Source: Kribbella steppae (GTDB taxonomy: Bacteria; Actinomycetota; Actinomycetes; Propionibacteriales; Kribbellaceae). From it: a stretch of 64,000 nt of DNA. Positions 34,566-43,372 of the stretch are shown piece after piece. The stretch is taken from the NCBI RefSeq assembly GCF_004342025.1, contig NZ_SLWN01000012.1, positions 231,781 through 295,780 of the forward strand. Direction: 5' to 3'. The position numbers were made by a program, and so were the translations under genes. Each line of letters opens with the position of its first letter. Within the stretch, counting starts at the first letter, position 1. The notes below the pieces were generated by a model. That model saw nothing but the letters and a program-made list of their open reading frames with translations. It was not told where the DNA came from and made no database searches.

Positions 34566-34610
34566 TGGACTGCCTTCTGGTACTAGCCTGGCGGCGCGAG
34601 AAGCAGTCCA
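34566..34610. promoter_or_regulatory. Inverted repeat between lysE and the MocR regulator, candidate operator
   Basis: TGGACTGCCTTCT (34566-34578) and AGAAGCAGTCCA (34599-34610) are inverted copies differing by one inserted C, with 20 bases between. The repeat spans most of the space between the two divergent starts, the expected place for a MocR binding site. Confidence 0.6.
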
Positions 34611-34631
34611 CCCGAGCCAATAGGGGGAGAA

Positions 34632-36110
34632 GTGGACCGTTCTGGGGATGCGGCCGTCCTGGCGGACCTGATCGGCGGCCGGCTGACCGGACGCGGCGGT
34701 GGTGGCCTGTACCGCCGGCTGGCCGATGCGATCGCCGCGCTGATCGGCTCGGCCGAGCTCCCGGTCGGCGCCCGCCTGCCCGCCGAACGCCGCCTCGCCG
34801 AGGCCCTGGCGGTGAGTCGTGCGACCGTCGTCGCGGCGTACGACGAACTGCGCGCACGTGGCCTGGTGGAGAGCCGCCGGGGCAGCGGTACGACGGTCGC
34901 GCGGGCCGCGAGCCGTGGTCGTTCACGAGCGGACAAGCGGATGCCGGCGGGGTACGGCGAATCCCTCTTCCACCGGATCGCGGTCGGGCCGGGCGAGGTC
35001 ATCTCGCTGACGTACGCCGTCGACCCGGGCATGCCGGAACTCGCCGGCGAACTGATCGAGCTGGCGACGAGCGACCTACCTACGCTGCTCGACGACGTCG
35101 GCTATCACCCGCGTGGACTGCAGGTGCTGCGAGAGCGGATCGCCGAGCACTTCGACGAGTCCGGTCTGCCGACGTCGCCCGACGAGATCGTCGTGACCAC
35201 GGGTGCGCATCAAGCGATCGCATTGGTGACCCAGATGTATCTGCGCAGCGGCGCGGCTGTGGTGATCGAGCAGCCCAGTTGGCCCGGCTGCTTCGATCTG
35301 TTCGGGGCGGCCGGTGGGCGGGTGGTCGGCGTACCGCTGGATGACGCGGGGATCAGGCCCGACCTGCTGACCGCTGCGTTCGCGGAGCACGAGCCGGCCA
35401 TGTTGTTCGTGATGCCGACGTTCCACAACCCGACCGGGCGGCTGATGTCGGCGAACCGGCGACGGCAGGTCGCGGAGTTGGCGGCGAAGCATGGCGTGGT
35501 GGTGGTCGAGGACAACGCGTATTCGGCCTGGGACCCGGCCGGACCGTCGATCCCACCGCCGGTGGCGGCGTACGCCCCAGACGGTAGTGAGGTGCTGTCG
35601 ATCGGGTCGGTGTCGAAGGCGGTGTGGGGTGGTCTGCGGATCGGGTGGATCCGGGCGTCGCGGCCGCTGGCGGAGCGGCTGGCCCGGCACAAGGCGCTGG
35701 CCGATCTCGGGAGTCCGGTGATCGATCAGGCGCTCACGGCCCGGCTGCTGCCTCGGTTGACGGAGCTGACGTTGGCGCGGGCGCGGGTCGCGACGGCGCG
35801 GCGGAAGCTGATGGGTCAGTTGCTGACCGAACGACTGCCCGACTGGGAATGGTCGGAGCCCGAAGGTGGGTCGGCGTTGTGGATCAAGTTGCCGGAGACC
35901 GATGCTCGGGTGTTCGCCCAGGTGGCGCTGCGACATGGTGTGGAGGTGGTGGCCGGCCGGGCGATGGATCCGACGGGTGCGTACGACGACCACCTGAGGG
36001 TGCCGTTCGCGTATCCGGAGCCGGTGCTCGACGACGCAGTGGACCGGTTGGCCCGGGCCTGGCAGGAACTCCGCCGCCACGGCCCACCACCCGACGTACC
36101 AATGGTCTGA
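34632..36110 (+). CDS. MocR/PdxR-type regulator (GntR helix fused to PLP aminotransferase fold)
   Basis: 492 residues. The N-terminal GntR winged helix (LYRRLADAIAALIG, LPAERRLAEALAVSRATVVAAYDEL) spans about 20-90; a linker leads to a fold-type I aminotransferase domain with TGAHQAIAL, MPTFHNPTG, EDNAYS and the PLP lysine in SIGSVSKAVWGGLRIG. MocR proteins bind PLP or a PLP adduct and activate or repress adjacent genes. The divergent lysE exporter is the likely target. GTG 34632 follows AGGGGGAGA. Confidence 0.92.
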   Translation: MDRSGDAAVLADLIGGRLTGRGGGGLYRRLADAIAALIGSAELPVGARLPAERRLAEALAVSRATVVAAYDELRARGLVESRRGSGTTVARAASRGRSRADKRMPAGYGESLFHRIAVGPGEVISLTYAVDPGMPELAGELIELATSDLPTLLDDVGYHPRGLQVLRERIAEHFDESGLPTSPDEIVVTTGAHQAIALVTQMYLRSGAAVVIEQPSWPGCFDLFGAAGGRVVGVPLDDAGIRPDLLTAAFAEHEPAMLFVMPTFHNPTGRLMSANRRRQVAELAAKHGVVVVEDNAYSAWDPAGPSIPPPVAAYAPDGSEVLSIGSVSKAVWGGLRIGWIRASRPLAERLARHKALADLGSPVIDQALTARLLPRLTELTLARARVATARRKLMGQLLTERLPDWEWSEPEGGSALWIKLPETDARVFAQVALRHGVEVVAGRAMDPTGAYDDHLRVPFAYPEPVLDDAVDRLARAWQELRRHGPPPDVPMV

Positions 36111-36117
36111 CGTGACG

Positions 36118-36149
36118 GATGGCGGTCACCCTCTCGGGTGACCGCCATC
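36118..36149. terminator. Strong bidirectional terminator
   Basis: GATGGCGGTCACCC (36118-36131) pairs perfectly with GGGTGACCGCCATC (36136-36149) around TCTC. It lies between the MocR gene and the converging DUF7455 gene. Confidence 0.8.
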
Positions 36150-36200
36150 GGAGCCTCTATGACTTTGGCGCCGTCGTTGGCGCGTTTATGAAGCTAGGGC

Positions 36201-36434
36201 TTACCGCTCGTCCTCCGCCGCGGCGACGGTCGGGGCGGCTTCGAGGCGGCCCGTCTCGTCGTGGATGGTGATTGCGATGTTGCGCAGCTTCTCCGCGTGT
36301 TCCCGGCTGTGGTGGGCGCAGAAGAGTAGCTCCCCACCGCTGGTCAGGGTGACACGGACGTAGGCCTGCGCGCCGCAGCGGTCACAACGGTCCGCAGCCG
36401 ACAGGGTCGAACTCGGGGCGAGTGCTGTAGTCAC
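36201..36434 (-). CDS. DUF7455-type small zinc-ribbon protein
   Basis: 77 residues. TTALAPSSTLSAADRCDRCGAQAYVRV is followed by a second pair in LLFCAHHSREHAEKL, so a CxxC ... CxxH set could hold one zinc ion. A short tail follows. This small protein is common in actinobacteria near hrdB and parE (family name recalled). The start is taken as GTG 36434, with GAGG six bases upstream; an ATG four codons earlier is possible. Function unknown. Confidence 0.8.
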   Translation of the reverse strand: MTTALAPSSTLSAADRCDRCGAQAYVRVTLTSGGELLFCAHHSREHAEKLRNIAITIHDETGRLEAAPTVAAAEDER

Positions 36435-36770
36435 TTGAGGCCTCATCTCATCTAGTTCCGTACTCACCAGATAGCAACATCCTGACATGCGGATCGCTTC
36501 CCGGTAGGGGCAGCGTGTCCGTATGTGAGACGAACCACCTGTTCCCGTATGACGCATCCTGACGAGGAATCGTTTCGGATGCAGTCGAATTGTTGTTTCC
36601 GGCGCGTGTCGGGCGTGTCCTCTTTCACTGTGCGCCATGACATCGTCACTGCGCGCTGAAGATCGGAGTGTCGTACACCACTCCGGATCGAGTCCGGATC
36701 GATACCTGCCGAAGCACCTTTCTCCTCTGCCGATCGATGCTCCGGGTGTACCCCGGCGCTGACCTGGACC
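36435..36770. other. Intergenic region between the DUF7455 gene and the palindromic repeat
   Basis: About 340 bases without a supportable gene. It holds the promoter side of the DUF7455 gene. TCCGGATCGA occurs twice in near-tandem (36682-36691 and 36693-36702). Base composition is slightly lower in GC than the genes around it. Nothing else was recognised. Confidence 0.45.
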
Positions 36771-36890
36771 GGTCATGGGGCCTCCCGGCCTGGACTGAGG
36801 AGCGCAGGGAGCGAAGCGACTGGAGTGACGAGGGAAGGCCGGGAGCCAAGGCCCCATGACCCCGCCGGTGCCGAAGGCCCGGCCAAGAGC
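36771..36890 (-). repeat. 120-bp palindromic repeat, copy 1
   Basis: Inverted copy of 60848-60967; 111 of 120 positions agree by eye with no gaps. One side carries long complementary ends, GGTCATGGGGCC (36771-36782) with GGCCCCATGACC (36850-36861), giving a stem with a large loop. It lies in the space upstream of parE. It has no coding capacity of its own and looks like a dispersed non-autonomous element. Confidence 0.75.
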
Positions 36891-37004
36891 TCCGCCCCGC
36901 CTTCCAGGTTTTGGGGGTACGGCGGCATAGGGTGTGAACATGCGTTCGGACCCGGCCGGTCCGGGACGCGGTGCAGTCAGCTTGTGAACCAGTGAAGGAG
37001 CCCA

Positions 37005-39089
37005 GTGGCCGCCCCGACGCCTCGCAGTACCGAGCTCGACCCGACGTACAACGCCCGCCATCTGCTCGTCCTCGAAGGTCTCGAGGCGGTCCGGAAGCGG
37101 CCCGGTATGTACATCGGGTCCACCGACAGCCGCGGCCTGATGCACTGCCTGTGGGAGATCATCGACAACGCCGTCGACGAGGCCCTGGCCGGACACGGCG
37201 AGCGGATCGACGTCGTCCTCCACAAGGACGGCTCGGTCGAGGTGAAGGACCGCGCCCGTGGCATCCCGGTCGACATCGAGCCGAAGACCAAGCTGAGCGG
37301 TGTCGAGGTCGTGTTCACCAAGCTGCACGCCGGCGGCAAGTTCGGCGGCGGGTCGTACAACGCCTCCGGCGGCCTGCACGGTGTCGGCGCCTCGGTGGTG
37401 AACGCGCTGTCCGCGCGGCTCGACGTCGAGGTCGATCGCGGCGGTGTGGTCTGGACCACCTCCTTCCGGCGCGGCGTCGCCGGAGAGTTCGACGGCGAGG
37501 GCGCCAACGCGAGCTTCAGCCCGGCGAAGGGCCTGCGCAAGGCCGGCCGGGCGAAGAAGGGTGTCACCGGCACCCGGATCCGGTACTGGGCGGACCGGCA
37601 GGTCTTCACCCGGGACGCGGCCTTCAACTACGACGAGCTGGTCACCCGGGCGCGGCAGACGTCGTTCCTGGTGCCGGGGCTCGAGTTGGTGATCCGCGAC
37701 GAGCGCGGTGACGAGGCCACCGAGGAGTCGTTCAAGCACGACGGCGGGATCAGCGAGTTCTGCGAGTTCCTGGCCACCGACCAGAAGGTCACCGAGGTGA
37801 TCCGGCTCAGCGGCACCGGGAACTTCACCGAGACCGTGCCGATGCTGGACGACGCCGGCCACATGACCCCGACCGACGTCGAGCGCGAGCTCGAGGTCGA
37901 CATCGCGGTCCGCTGGGGCGACGGGTACGAGACCGAGCTCCGGTCCTTCGTGAACATCGTGGCCACGCCGAAGGGCGGCACGCACGTGGCGGGCTTCGAG
38001 CGTGCCCTGTCGAAGAGCTTCACCAACGCGCTGGACGGCACCCGGCTGCTGAAGAACGGCGAGGAGGTCATCAAGGACGACGTCCTGGAGGGGCTGACCT
38101 CGGTGGTGACGGTCCGGCTGGCCGAGCCGCAGTTCGACGGCCAGACCAAGGAGGTCCTCGGGACGCCGGCCGCCTCGCGCATCGTCGCGAAGGTCGTGCA
38201 GAACGAGCTGGAAGCGTTCCTCACCTCGAACAAGCGCGAGCACAAGGCCCAGGCGCGTGCCGTGCTGGAGAAGGTGGTCGCCGCCTCCCGGACCAGGGTC
38301 GCCGCGCGCCAGCACCGCGAGCTGCAGCGGCGGAAGACCGCACTCGAGTCGTCGGCCCTGCCGGCCAAGCTGGCGGACTGCCGCAGCAACGACGTGGACC
38401 GGTCCGAGCTCTTCATCGTCGAGGGTGATTCGGCCCTCGGCACGGCGAAGCTGGCCCGGAGCTCGGAGTTTCAGGCTTTGCTGCCGATCCGGGGCAAGAT
38501 CCTGAACGTGCAGAAGGCGTCGGTCGGCGACATGCTGAAGAACGCCGAGTGCGCCTCGATCATCCAGGTGGTCGGTGCCGGGTCGGGCCGCAGCTTCGAC
38601 CTCGAGCAGGTCCGCTACGGCAAGATCATCTTCATGGCCGACGCCGACTCCGACGGCGCGCACATCCGCTGCTTGCTGGCCACGCTGTTCTTCCGCTACA
38701 TGCGGCCGCTAGTCGACGCGGGTCGGGTCTACACCGCCGTACCGCCGCTGCACCGGTTCGAGCTGACGAACCCGAAGAAGGGGCAGGACAAGTTCCTGTA
38801 CACCTACAGCGATGCCGAGTACCAGCGGAAGACGGCCGAGCTGATGAAGAAGGGTGTGCGCTGGAAGGAACCGCCGCAGCGCTACAAGGGTCTCGGTGAG
38901 ATGGACGCCGACCAGTTGGCCGAAACGACCATGGACCCCCGCCACCGCACCCTGCGCCGCATCACCGTCGACGACGGCGAAGCCGCCGCCCAGGTCTTCG
39001 ACCTGCTGATGGGCAACGACGTCGCGCCGCGCAAGGAGTTCCTGGTCCAGGGCGCCTACGAACTGGACGAGAACCGCATCGACGTATGA
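37005..39089 (+). CDS. parE: DNA topoisomerase IV subunit B (ParE, second GyrB-type)
   Basis: 694 residues. The GHKL ATPase domain has EIIDNAVDEALAG (catalytic Glu), DRARGIPVDI and GGLHGVGASVVNALS; the transducer domain follows; the Toprim domain has IVEGDSALG and FMADADSDGAHIRC; the C-terminus has RYKGLGEMDADQL. It provides ATP-driven strand passage with ParC (54154-57879 here) to separate linked chromosomes. The ParE rather than GyrB label rests on the partner and on the hrdB-parE-parC order known from Streptomyces. GTG 37005 with GAAGGAG upstream. Confidence 0.92.
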   Translation: MAAPTPRSTELDPTYNARHLLVLEGLEAVRKRPGMYIGSTDSRGLMHCLWEIIDNAVDEALAGHGERIDVVLHKDGSVEVKDRARGIPVDIEPKTKLSGVEVVFTKLHAGGKFGGGSYNASGGLHGVGASVVNALSARLDVEVDRGGVVWTTSFRRGVAGEFDGEGANASFSPAKGLRKAGRAKKGVTGTRIRYWADRQVFTRDAAFNYDELVTRARQTSFLVPGLELVIRDERGDEATEESFKHDGGISEFCEFLATDQKVTEVIRLSGTGNFTETVPMLDDAGHMTPTDVERELEVDIAVRWGDGYETELRSFVNIVATPKGGTHVAGFERALSKSFTNALDGTRLLKNGEEVIKDDVLEGLTSVVTVRLAEPQFDGQTKEVLGTPAASRIVAKVVQNELEAFLTSNKREHKAQARAVLEKVVAASRTRVAARQHRELQRRKTALESSALPAKLADCRSNDVDRSELFIVEGDSALGTAKLARSSEFQALLPIRGKILNVQKASVGDMLKNAECASIIQVVGAGSGRSFDLEQVRYGKIIFMADADSDGAHIRCLLATLFFRYMRPLVDAGRVYTAVPPLHRFELTNPKKGQDKFLYTYSDAEYQRKTAELMKKGVRWKEPPQRYKGLGEMDADQLAETTMDPRHRTLRRITVDDGEAAAQVFDLLMGNDVAPRKEFLVQGAYELDENRIDV

Positions 39090-39730
39090 CGGCCCGGCTG
39101 GCCTGCTTCGATCTGGACAACACCCTGATCGATCGGGACGGTGCGTTCCTGGCCTGGGCCCGGTGGTGGGTGGATCGGTCCGGGCTGGGTGCGGATGCGG
39201 TCGAGTGGTTGGTTGCTCATGACAACGGTGGGTTCACGCCGCGGGCGCAGTTGTTCGCGGGGGCTCGCGAAGCCTTTGGTGTGGTGACGTCGGTCGAGGA
39301 GCTGGTGGCTGCTTACGATCGGGAGCACCCGGGGTTCACCTGGGTCGAGCCGGCAGTGCTGGATGGTCTGGCTTCGTTGAGTACGGCGGGGTGGCGGGTG
39401 GCTGTGGTGACGAACGGGAACGTGGTCCAGCAGAGCCGGAAGCTCGAGCACACTGGGATTGCCGGGGCGGTCGACTACTGCTGCATCTCCGAGGCGGCCG
39501 GTGTGCGGAAGCCTGATGCTCGGATCTTCGCGATTGCGGCCGAGGGGGCCGGGGCGACGTTGGCTGACGGGTGGATGGTTGGCGACCATCCGCCGTACGA
39601 CATCGCCGGTGGGATCAACGCCAAGCTCAGCACCATCCGGATCGGCGACCATCACGACGTGCCGACGCCGATTGCGGACCACCACCTGATGTCGGTCGTG
39701 GACGCGTTCCCGGTCATTCTCGCCAGCTGA
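39086..39730 (+). CDS. HAD superfamily hydrolase, subfamily IA
   Basis: 214 residues with a complete set of HAD motifs: D9 and D11 in CFDLDNTLID, VVTNGN (motif II), RKPDARIF (lysine) and VGDHPPYDIAGG (acidic motif). A helical cap lies between motifs I and II. Probably a small-molecule phosphatase. The ATG overlaps the parE stop (ATGA), so it is translated from the parE message; a functional link to topoisomerase is not evident. Confidence 0.88.
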   Translation: MTARLACFDLDNTLIDRDGAFLAWARWWVDRSGLGADAVEWLVAHDNGGFTPRAQLFAGAREAFGVVTSVEELVAAYDREHPGFTWVEPAVLDGLASLSTAGWRVAVVTNGNVVQQSRKLEHTGIAGAVDYCCISEAAGVRKPDARIFAIAAEGAGATLADGWMVGDHPPYDIAGGINAKLSTIRIGDHHDVPTPIADHHLMSVVDAFPVILAS

Positions 39731-39855
39731 CGGCCACTGCCCGGGGCTGTCGAATCGGGACTTAAGCCTCTGTCGACGCTGTCCAATCCCCGCGTAGCGT
39801 CGAATGCCACGATGCCGTTCTTTTGCGGCGTCCTGGGGGCTGGGGGAGTGGCAGC

Positions 39856-41815
39856 ATGCTGGAAAAATTGAAAAGAGTGGCCGGGGGTGGTTGGGGGACT
39901 CGCTGCGATGGTGGCCGTGGTGGGAGTCAGTTCCGCCTCATCCGCACCGGCGGGACAAGCGGCACCACCGGGAATCACGATCCAACCGGATCTTCCAGAG
40001 CCTGGGGAGGCTCAGTTCGCGCCGGGTCAGGGCACTGTCGTCGCGCCGGTCGCGCCGGCGGCGAAGGACATCGGGGCGGTCCCGATGCAGTCAGCGGCCG
40101 CCGGTTTCTACACCTGCTCGGGGTTCGGCACGGTCGATGACCAAACCCCGCTCAAGAACCTCTACGGCGATGCCTACACCTGGGGTCCGTTCCCGCCGTA
40201 CAAGGTCGGGAACGGTGGTGGAAACATCAACTGGCGGCTGAATCCGTACAAGAACGCGAGCTGGTACATGTGGTTCCACTCGCTGCGCTGGATCGGCCAG
40301 GGAATCATTGCCGCCGGCAAGGGTGATCTGACCGCGATGACCCGGGTGAACACGATCGCCTACGACTGGTTCCGGGACAATCCGTACTCCTGGAAGGGCG
40401 ACATCGGCGCCTGGGAGTCCACGATGCACCGCACCAACGTGCTGATCTGCCTGCGGCAGGCGATCATTTCAGGGCTTCAGACAACGACCTTGCCGGCCCG
40501 GTACGCCTGGGTGGATACGGCGCTGCTGAGTCACGCGAGATTCCTCACCTACAACTGGAGCGGTGCGTGGAACCACGGCACCGACGAGAGCATCGCGCTC
40601 TTCGGAGTCGGCTGCACGGTGAACCGCACCGACTACAAGAACCTGGCCCAGCAGCGGCTGGCCGCGGGTATCACCACGTCCATCGACGCGGAAGGGTCGA
40701 CGAACGAGCAGTCGACGGCCTACGCGCAGTTCAACTATTCGCTCTGGGGCCGGGCCGCGACAGTGCTGCAGAACTGCGGGGTGAATCCGGGAACCACGAT
40801 CGCGAGCCGGCGGGCGCTGATGGCGACCTGGCTCGCGCTGGCGACGAACTCGATGGGCAAGCTGCACCAGATCGGGGACTCCGAGGTGGTGTCCACCTAT
40901 CCGTGGGTGGGCACGCCGATGGAGTACGCGGGCTCGCTGGGGGCCAGGGGCGCGGCGCCGGCGAAGCGGGTCGGCATCTTCGCGGCCGGATACATCTTCG
41001 GCCGCACCGGCTGGGGTGCCACCCGGGGCTTCGCCGGGGAATCGGCGTACAGCATCCGGTTCGGCGGGGTCAGGGGGTTCCACGGGCACAGTGACCACAC
41101 CAGCATGACCTACACCTCCCGCGGGCGGGACATCGTGGTCGACAGTGGTCACGCGGGTTATCAGAACGACGTCTGGCGGACGTGGGCGGAGGGCCCGACC
41201 GCGCACAGCGTGATGACGACCCCGCTGTCGGTGGACCGCGCGGCCGCGACGAAGCTGACCCGGTCGTTGGTCACGGCGAATGCGGAGTTCTTCGAGTTCG
41301 TCGATGCTCCCGCGACGGGGATCAGCCGGGTCCGAGCGGTGCTGGTGCTGAAGGATCCGGATCTGATCGTCACGTTGGACCGCGGGTCGTCGAAGACCGC
41401 GCAGCAGTTCCAGACCCTGTGGCATCTGCCGTCGGATCAGCGAGCGACTGTCTACTCCCGCACGGCCGCGGTGGCCGCGGCGCCGGGCGACTCGACCAGG
41501 ACGATTCTGTTCCAGATCCCGTACCGGCAGGCCCTGCCGGCTGGAGCGATCCTGATCAAGCAGGCGCAGACGAATCCGATCCAGGGCTGGCACTACCGGA
41601 CCATCTTCATCCGGAAGTCGGCGCCGACGCTCATGTTCGCCCGGTCCGGCTACTCGGCCTCGATCCTGTCCTTCGTCGTCCCGGTCCGGACGACGGGCTC
41701 GGTCACCTACACCACCCGGATGTCAGGTACGACGTTCGTCATCAACCTGAACGTGGCAGGTCAACGAGTCTCGGTCGGAGTATCGGCAGGAGGCTCGGTC
41801 TTCCGGATCACGTAG
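39856..41815 (+). pseudogene. Secreted heparinase II/III-like protein, start region frameshifted in a G-run
   Basis: The body (frame beginning GTG 39887, 642 residues) is a polysaccharide-lyase-like protein: an (alpha/alpha) toroid with WYMWFHSLRWIGQG and ESTMHRTNVL, then a beta-sandwich with GHSDHTSMTYTSRGRDIVVDSGH, typical of heparinase II/III and alginate lyases. A strong ribosome site (GGGGGAG) and ATG 39856 lie in another frame, reading MLEKLKRVAG. Removing one G from the run at 39883-39887 joins the two frames into an ideal Sec signal peptide, MLEKLKRVAGVVGGLAAMVA. As given, only a weak GTG start lacking the basic region remains. This could be phase variation, recent mutation or a sequence error. 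Confidence 0.75.
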
Positions 41816-41822
41816 ATCCGGC

Positions 41823-41856
41823 CGGTCTGCGCCCAGCTCAGGCTGGGCGCAGACCG
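41823..41856 (+). terminator. Strong terminator after the heparinase-like gene
   Basis: CGGTCTGCGCCCAGC (41823-41837) pairs perfectly over 15 bp with GCTGGGCGCAGACCG (41842-41856) around TCAG, eight bases past the stop codon. Confidence 0.8.
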
Positions 41857-41933
41857 CTCTCCTGCTGGTGCGGGTCCATTTGCCGGTGGACGGGTACAGG
41901 ATGGACACACCGACCATCTCCGAGGGGGAGAGT

Positions 41934-42398
41934 ATGAGCGAGAAGTCCTACGTCCCGCCGAAAGGCCGCGTGCTGACGCCGTACCTATGCTGTCGCGACG
42001 CCGCCAGGGCCATCGAGTGGTACGGCGAAGTGTTCGGCGCACGGCTGACCTGGGATCCCTTTGTCGACCCCGACGGCCGTATCGGTCATGCCGAGCTCGA
42101 GATCGACGGCGCCATGATCATGCTGTCGGACGCCTATCCCGAGCTGGTCGACGCCCCAACGCCGGGCCGGCTTCCGACGTACGCCTTGAATCTCTATCTG
42201 CCGGATGTGGACGCCACCACCGCGGCGGCCGAGCAGGCTGGGGCGACGGTCGAGCGGCAGCCGGCGGATGCCTTCCACGGCGCGCGGACGTCGACGATCG
42301 TCGACCCCTTCGGGGTTCGCTGGATGCTGGCGACGCACGTCCGGCAGGTGAGCGACGAGGAGTTCGAGGCGGCGAGGGCCGGGTTCGCGGAGGAGTGA
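41934..42398 (+). CDS. VOC/glyoxalase family protein (PhnB-like)
   Basis: 154 residues with two beta-alpha-beta-beta-beta modules: LTPYLCCRDAARAIEWYGEVFGA, HAELEIDGAMIMLSDAYPE, then LYLPDVDATTAAAEQAGA and IVDPFGVRWMLATHV. Metal-ligand positions typical of the vicinal-oxygen-chelate fold are partly present. Function unknown; PhnB-like proteins are often annotated as glyoxalase or bleomycin-resistance relatives. ATG 41934 directly follows GGGGGAG; an in-frame start 22 codons upstream is less likely. Confidence 0.85.
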   Translation: MSEKSYVPPKGRVLTPYLCCRDAARAIEWYGEVFGARLTWDPFVDPDGRIGHAELEIDGAMIMLSDAYPELVDAPTPGRLPTYALNLYLPDVDATTAAAEQAGATVERQPADAFHGARTSTIVDPFGVRWMLATHVRQVSDEEFEAARAGFAEE

Positions 42399-42405
42399 GG
42401 CCGGC

Positions 42406-42549
42406 TCAGCGCGGCGGTACAGCGATGTGCGTGCCGGCGGAGAGTCGCCGGCCGTCGACGGTGATCTCGCTGCGGTCGGGCGCGATGTGCACGTCGATGG
42501 TGTGGTCGCGGTAGGTGAGGCCCTCGAGCGTAATGGTGCCGGAGGCAAC
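42406..42549 (-). pseudogene. Remnant: last 47 codons of a glycoside-hydrolase-like gene
   Basis: On the minus strand an open frame reads SGTITLEGLTYRDHTIDV and ITVDGRRLSAGTHIAVPPR to a TGA at 42406-42408. It has the look of the C-terminal beta-strand module of a glycosidase or glycoside phosphorylase. Going upstream it is interrupted within four codons by a stop (42559-42561) in what is permease sequence, and has no start codon. It is a cut 3' end left by a deletion or rearrangement. The family cannot be named. Confidence 0.6.
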
Positions 42550-43372
42550 GGGTTGGGGCTACAAGTGGGACGGGATCGGCGACCCGACCGACTTCGTCGG
42601 CCTGGACAACTTCCGGCAGATCGTGCACGACAGCATCTTCTGGCGGTCGCTCGGCCACACCTTCGTGTACGCCGCCTTCGTCGTACCGATCCAGCTGGTG
42701 CTGGCACTGGCACTTGCACTGGTGCTGAACAACAAGCGGCTGCGGTTCGCCTCGTTCTACCGGACGCTGTTCTTCCTGCCGGTCGTGACCTCTGCCGCGG
42801 TGATCGGGGTCGTGATCCAGCTGCTGGTGTCGAACTTCGGCGACTCGATCAACAACCTGCTGCTGAAGCTCCATCTGATCGATCGGCACATCGACTGGCT
42901 GGGGGATCCGCACTTCGCGCTGGCGATCATCATCCTGGTCGGGATCTGGCACACGTTCGGCTACAACCTCGTGTACTTCCTGGCTGGTCTGCAGACGATC
43001 CCCGAGGAGCTCTACGAAGCAGCGCGGCTGGACGGTGCCGGCCGGTTGGCGCAGTTCCGGTACATCACCATTCCGATGCTGCGGGCGGTCGGCGTCGTGA
43101 TCGTCGTCCTGGCGGTGATCGGGACGTTCCAGATCTTCGACCTGGTCCAGGTGCTGACCAGCGGCGGGCCGTACTTCTCCACCGAGGTCGTGAACACCTA
43201 CATCTACCACCTGGCCTTCGGCGGGAGTAATGCCAACGCGGTGCAGCCCAACATCGGGCTCGCCTCGGCGGCGTCGTTCATCTACGGCGTGCTGCTCATC
43301 GTCTTCTCGGTCGTCCAGGTCGTCGTACTGCGCTCTCTCGCGCAGCGCCGGGGGACAGGAGGCCGCCGATGA
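42515..43372 (+). pseudogene. Sugar ABC transporter permease lacking its N-terminus
   Basis: MalF/UgpA-type permease. From about 42550 the protein reads normally: DFVGLDNFRQIVHDSIFW, helices from SLGHTFVYAAFVVPIQLVLA onward, and the ABC-binding EAA loop LYEAARLDGAGRLAQFRYITIPML. The first cytoplasmic segment and first membrane helix, about 35-45 residues, are missing; upstream codons in this frame come from the antisense tail of another gene. The remaining 285-codon frame could be translated from GTG 42515 but would probably not assemble. Its stop overlaps the next permease start (ATGA). Confidence 0.8.

Noticed and set aside
36446..38663. Long minus-strand open frame opposite parE, continuous with the DUF7455 gene
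   Set aside because: Only the last 77 codons match a known protein and have a start with a ribosome site; the rest is antisense of parE and of the repeat.
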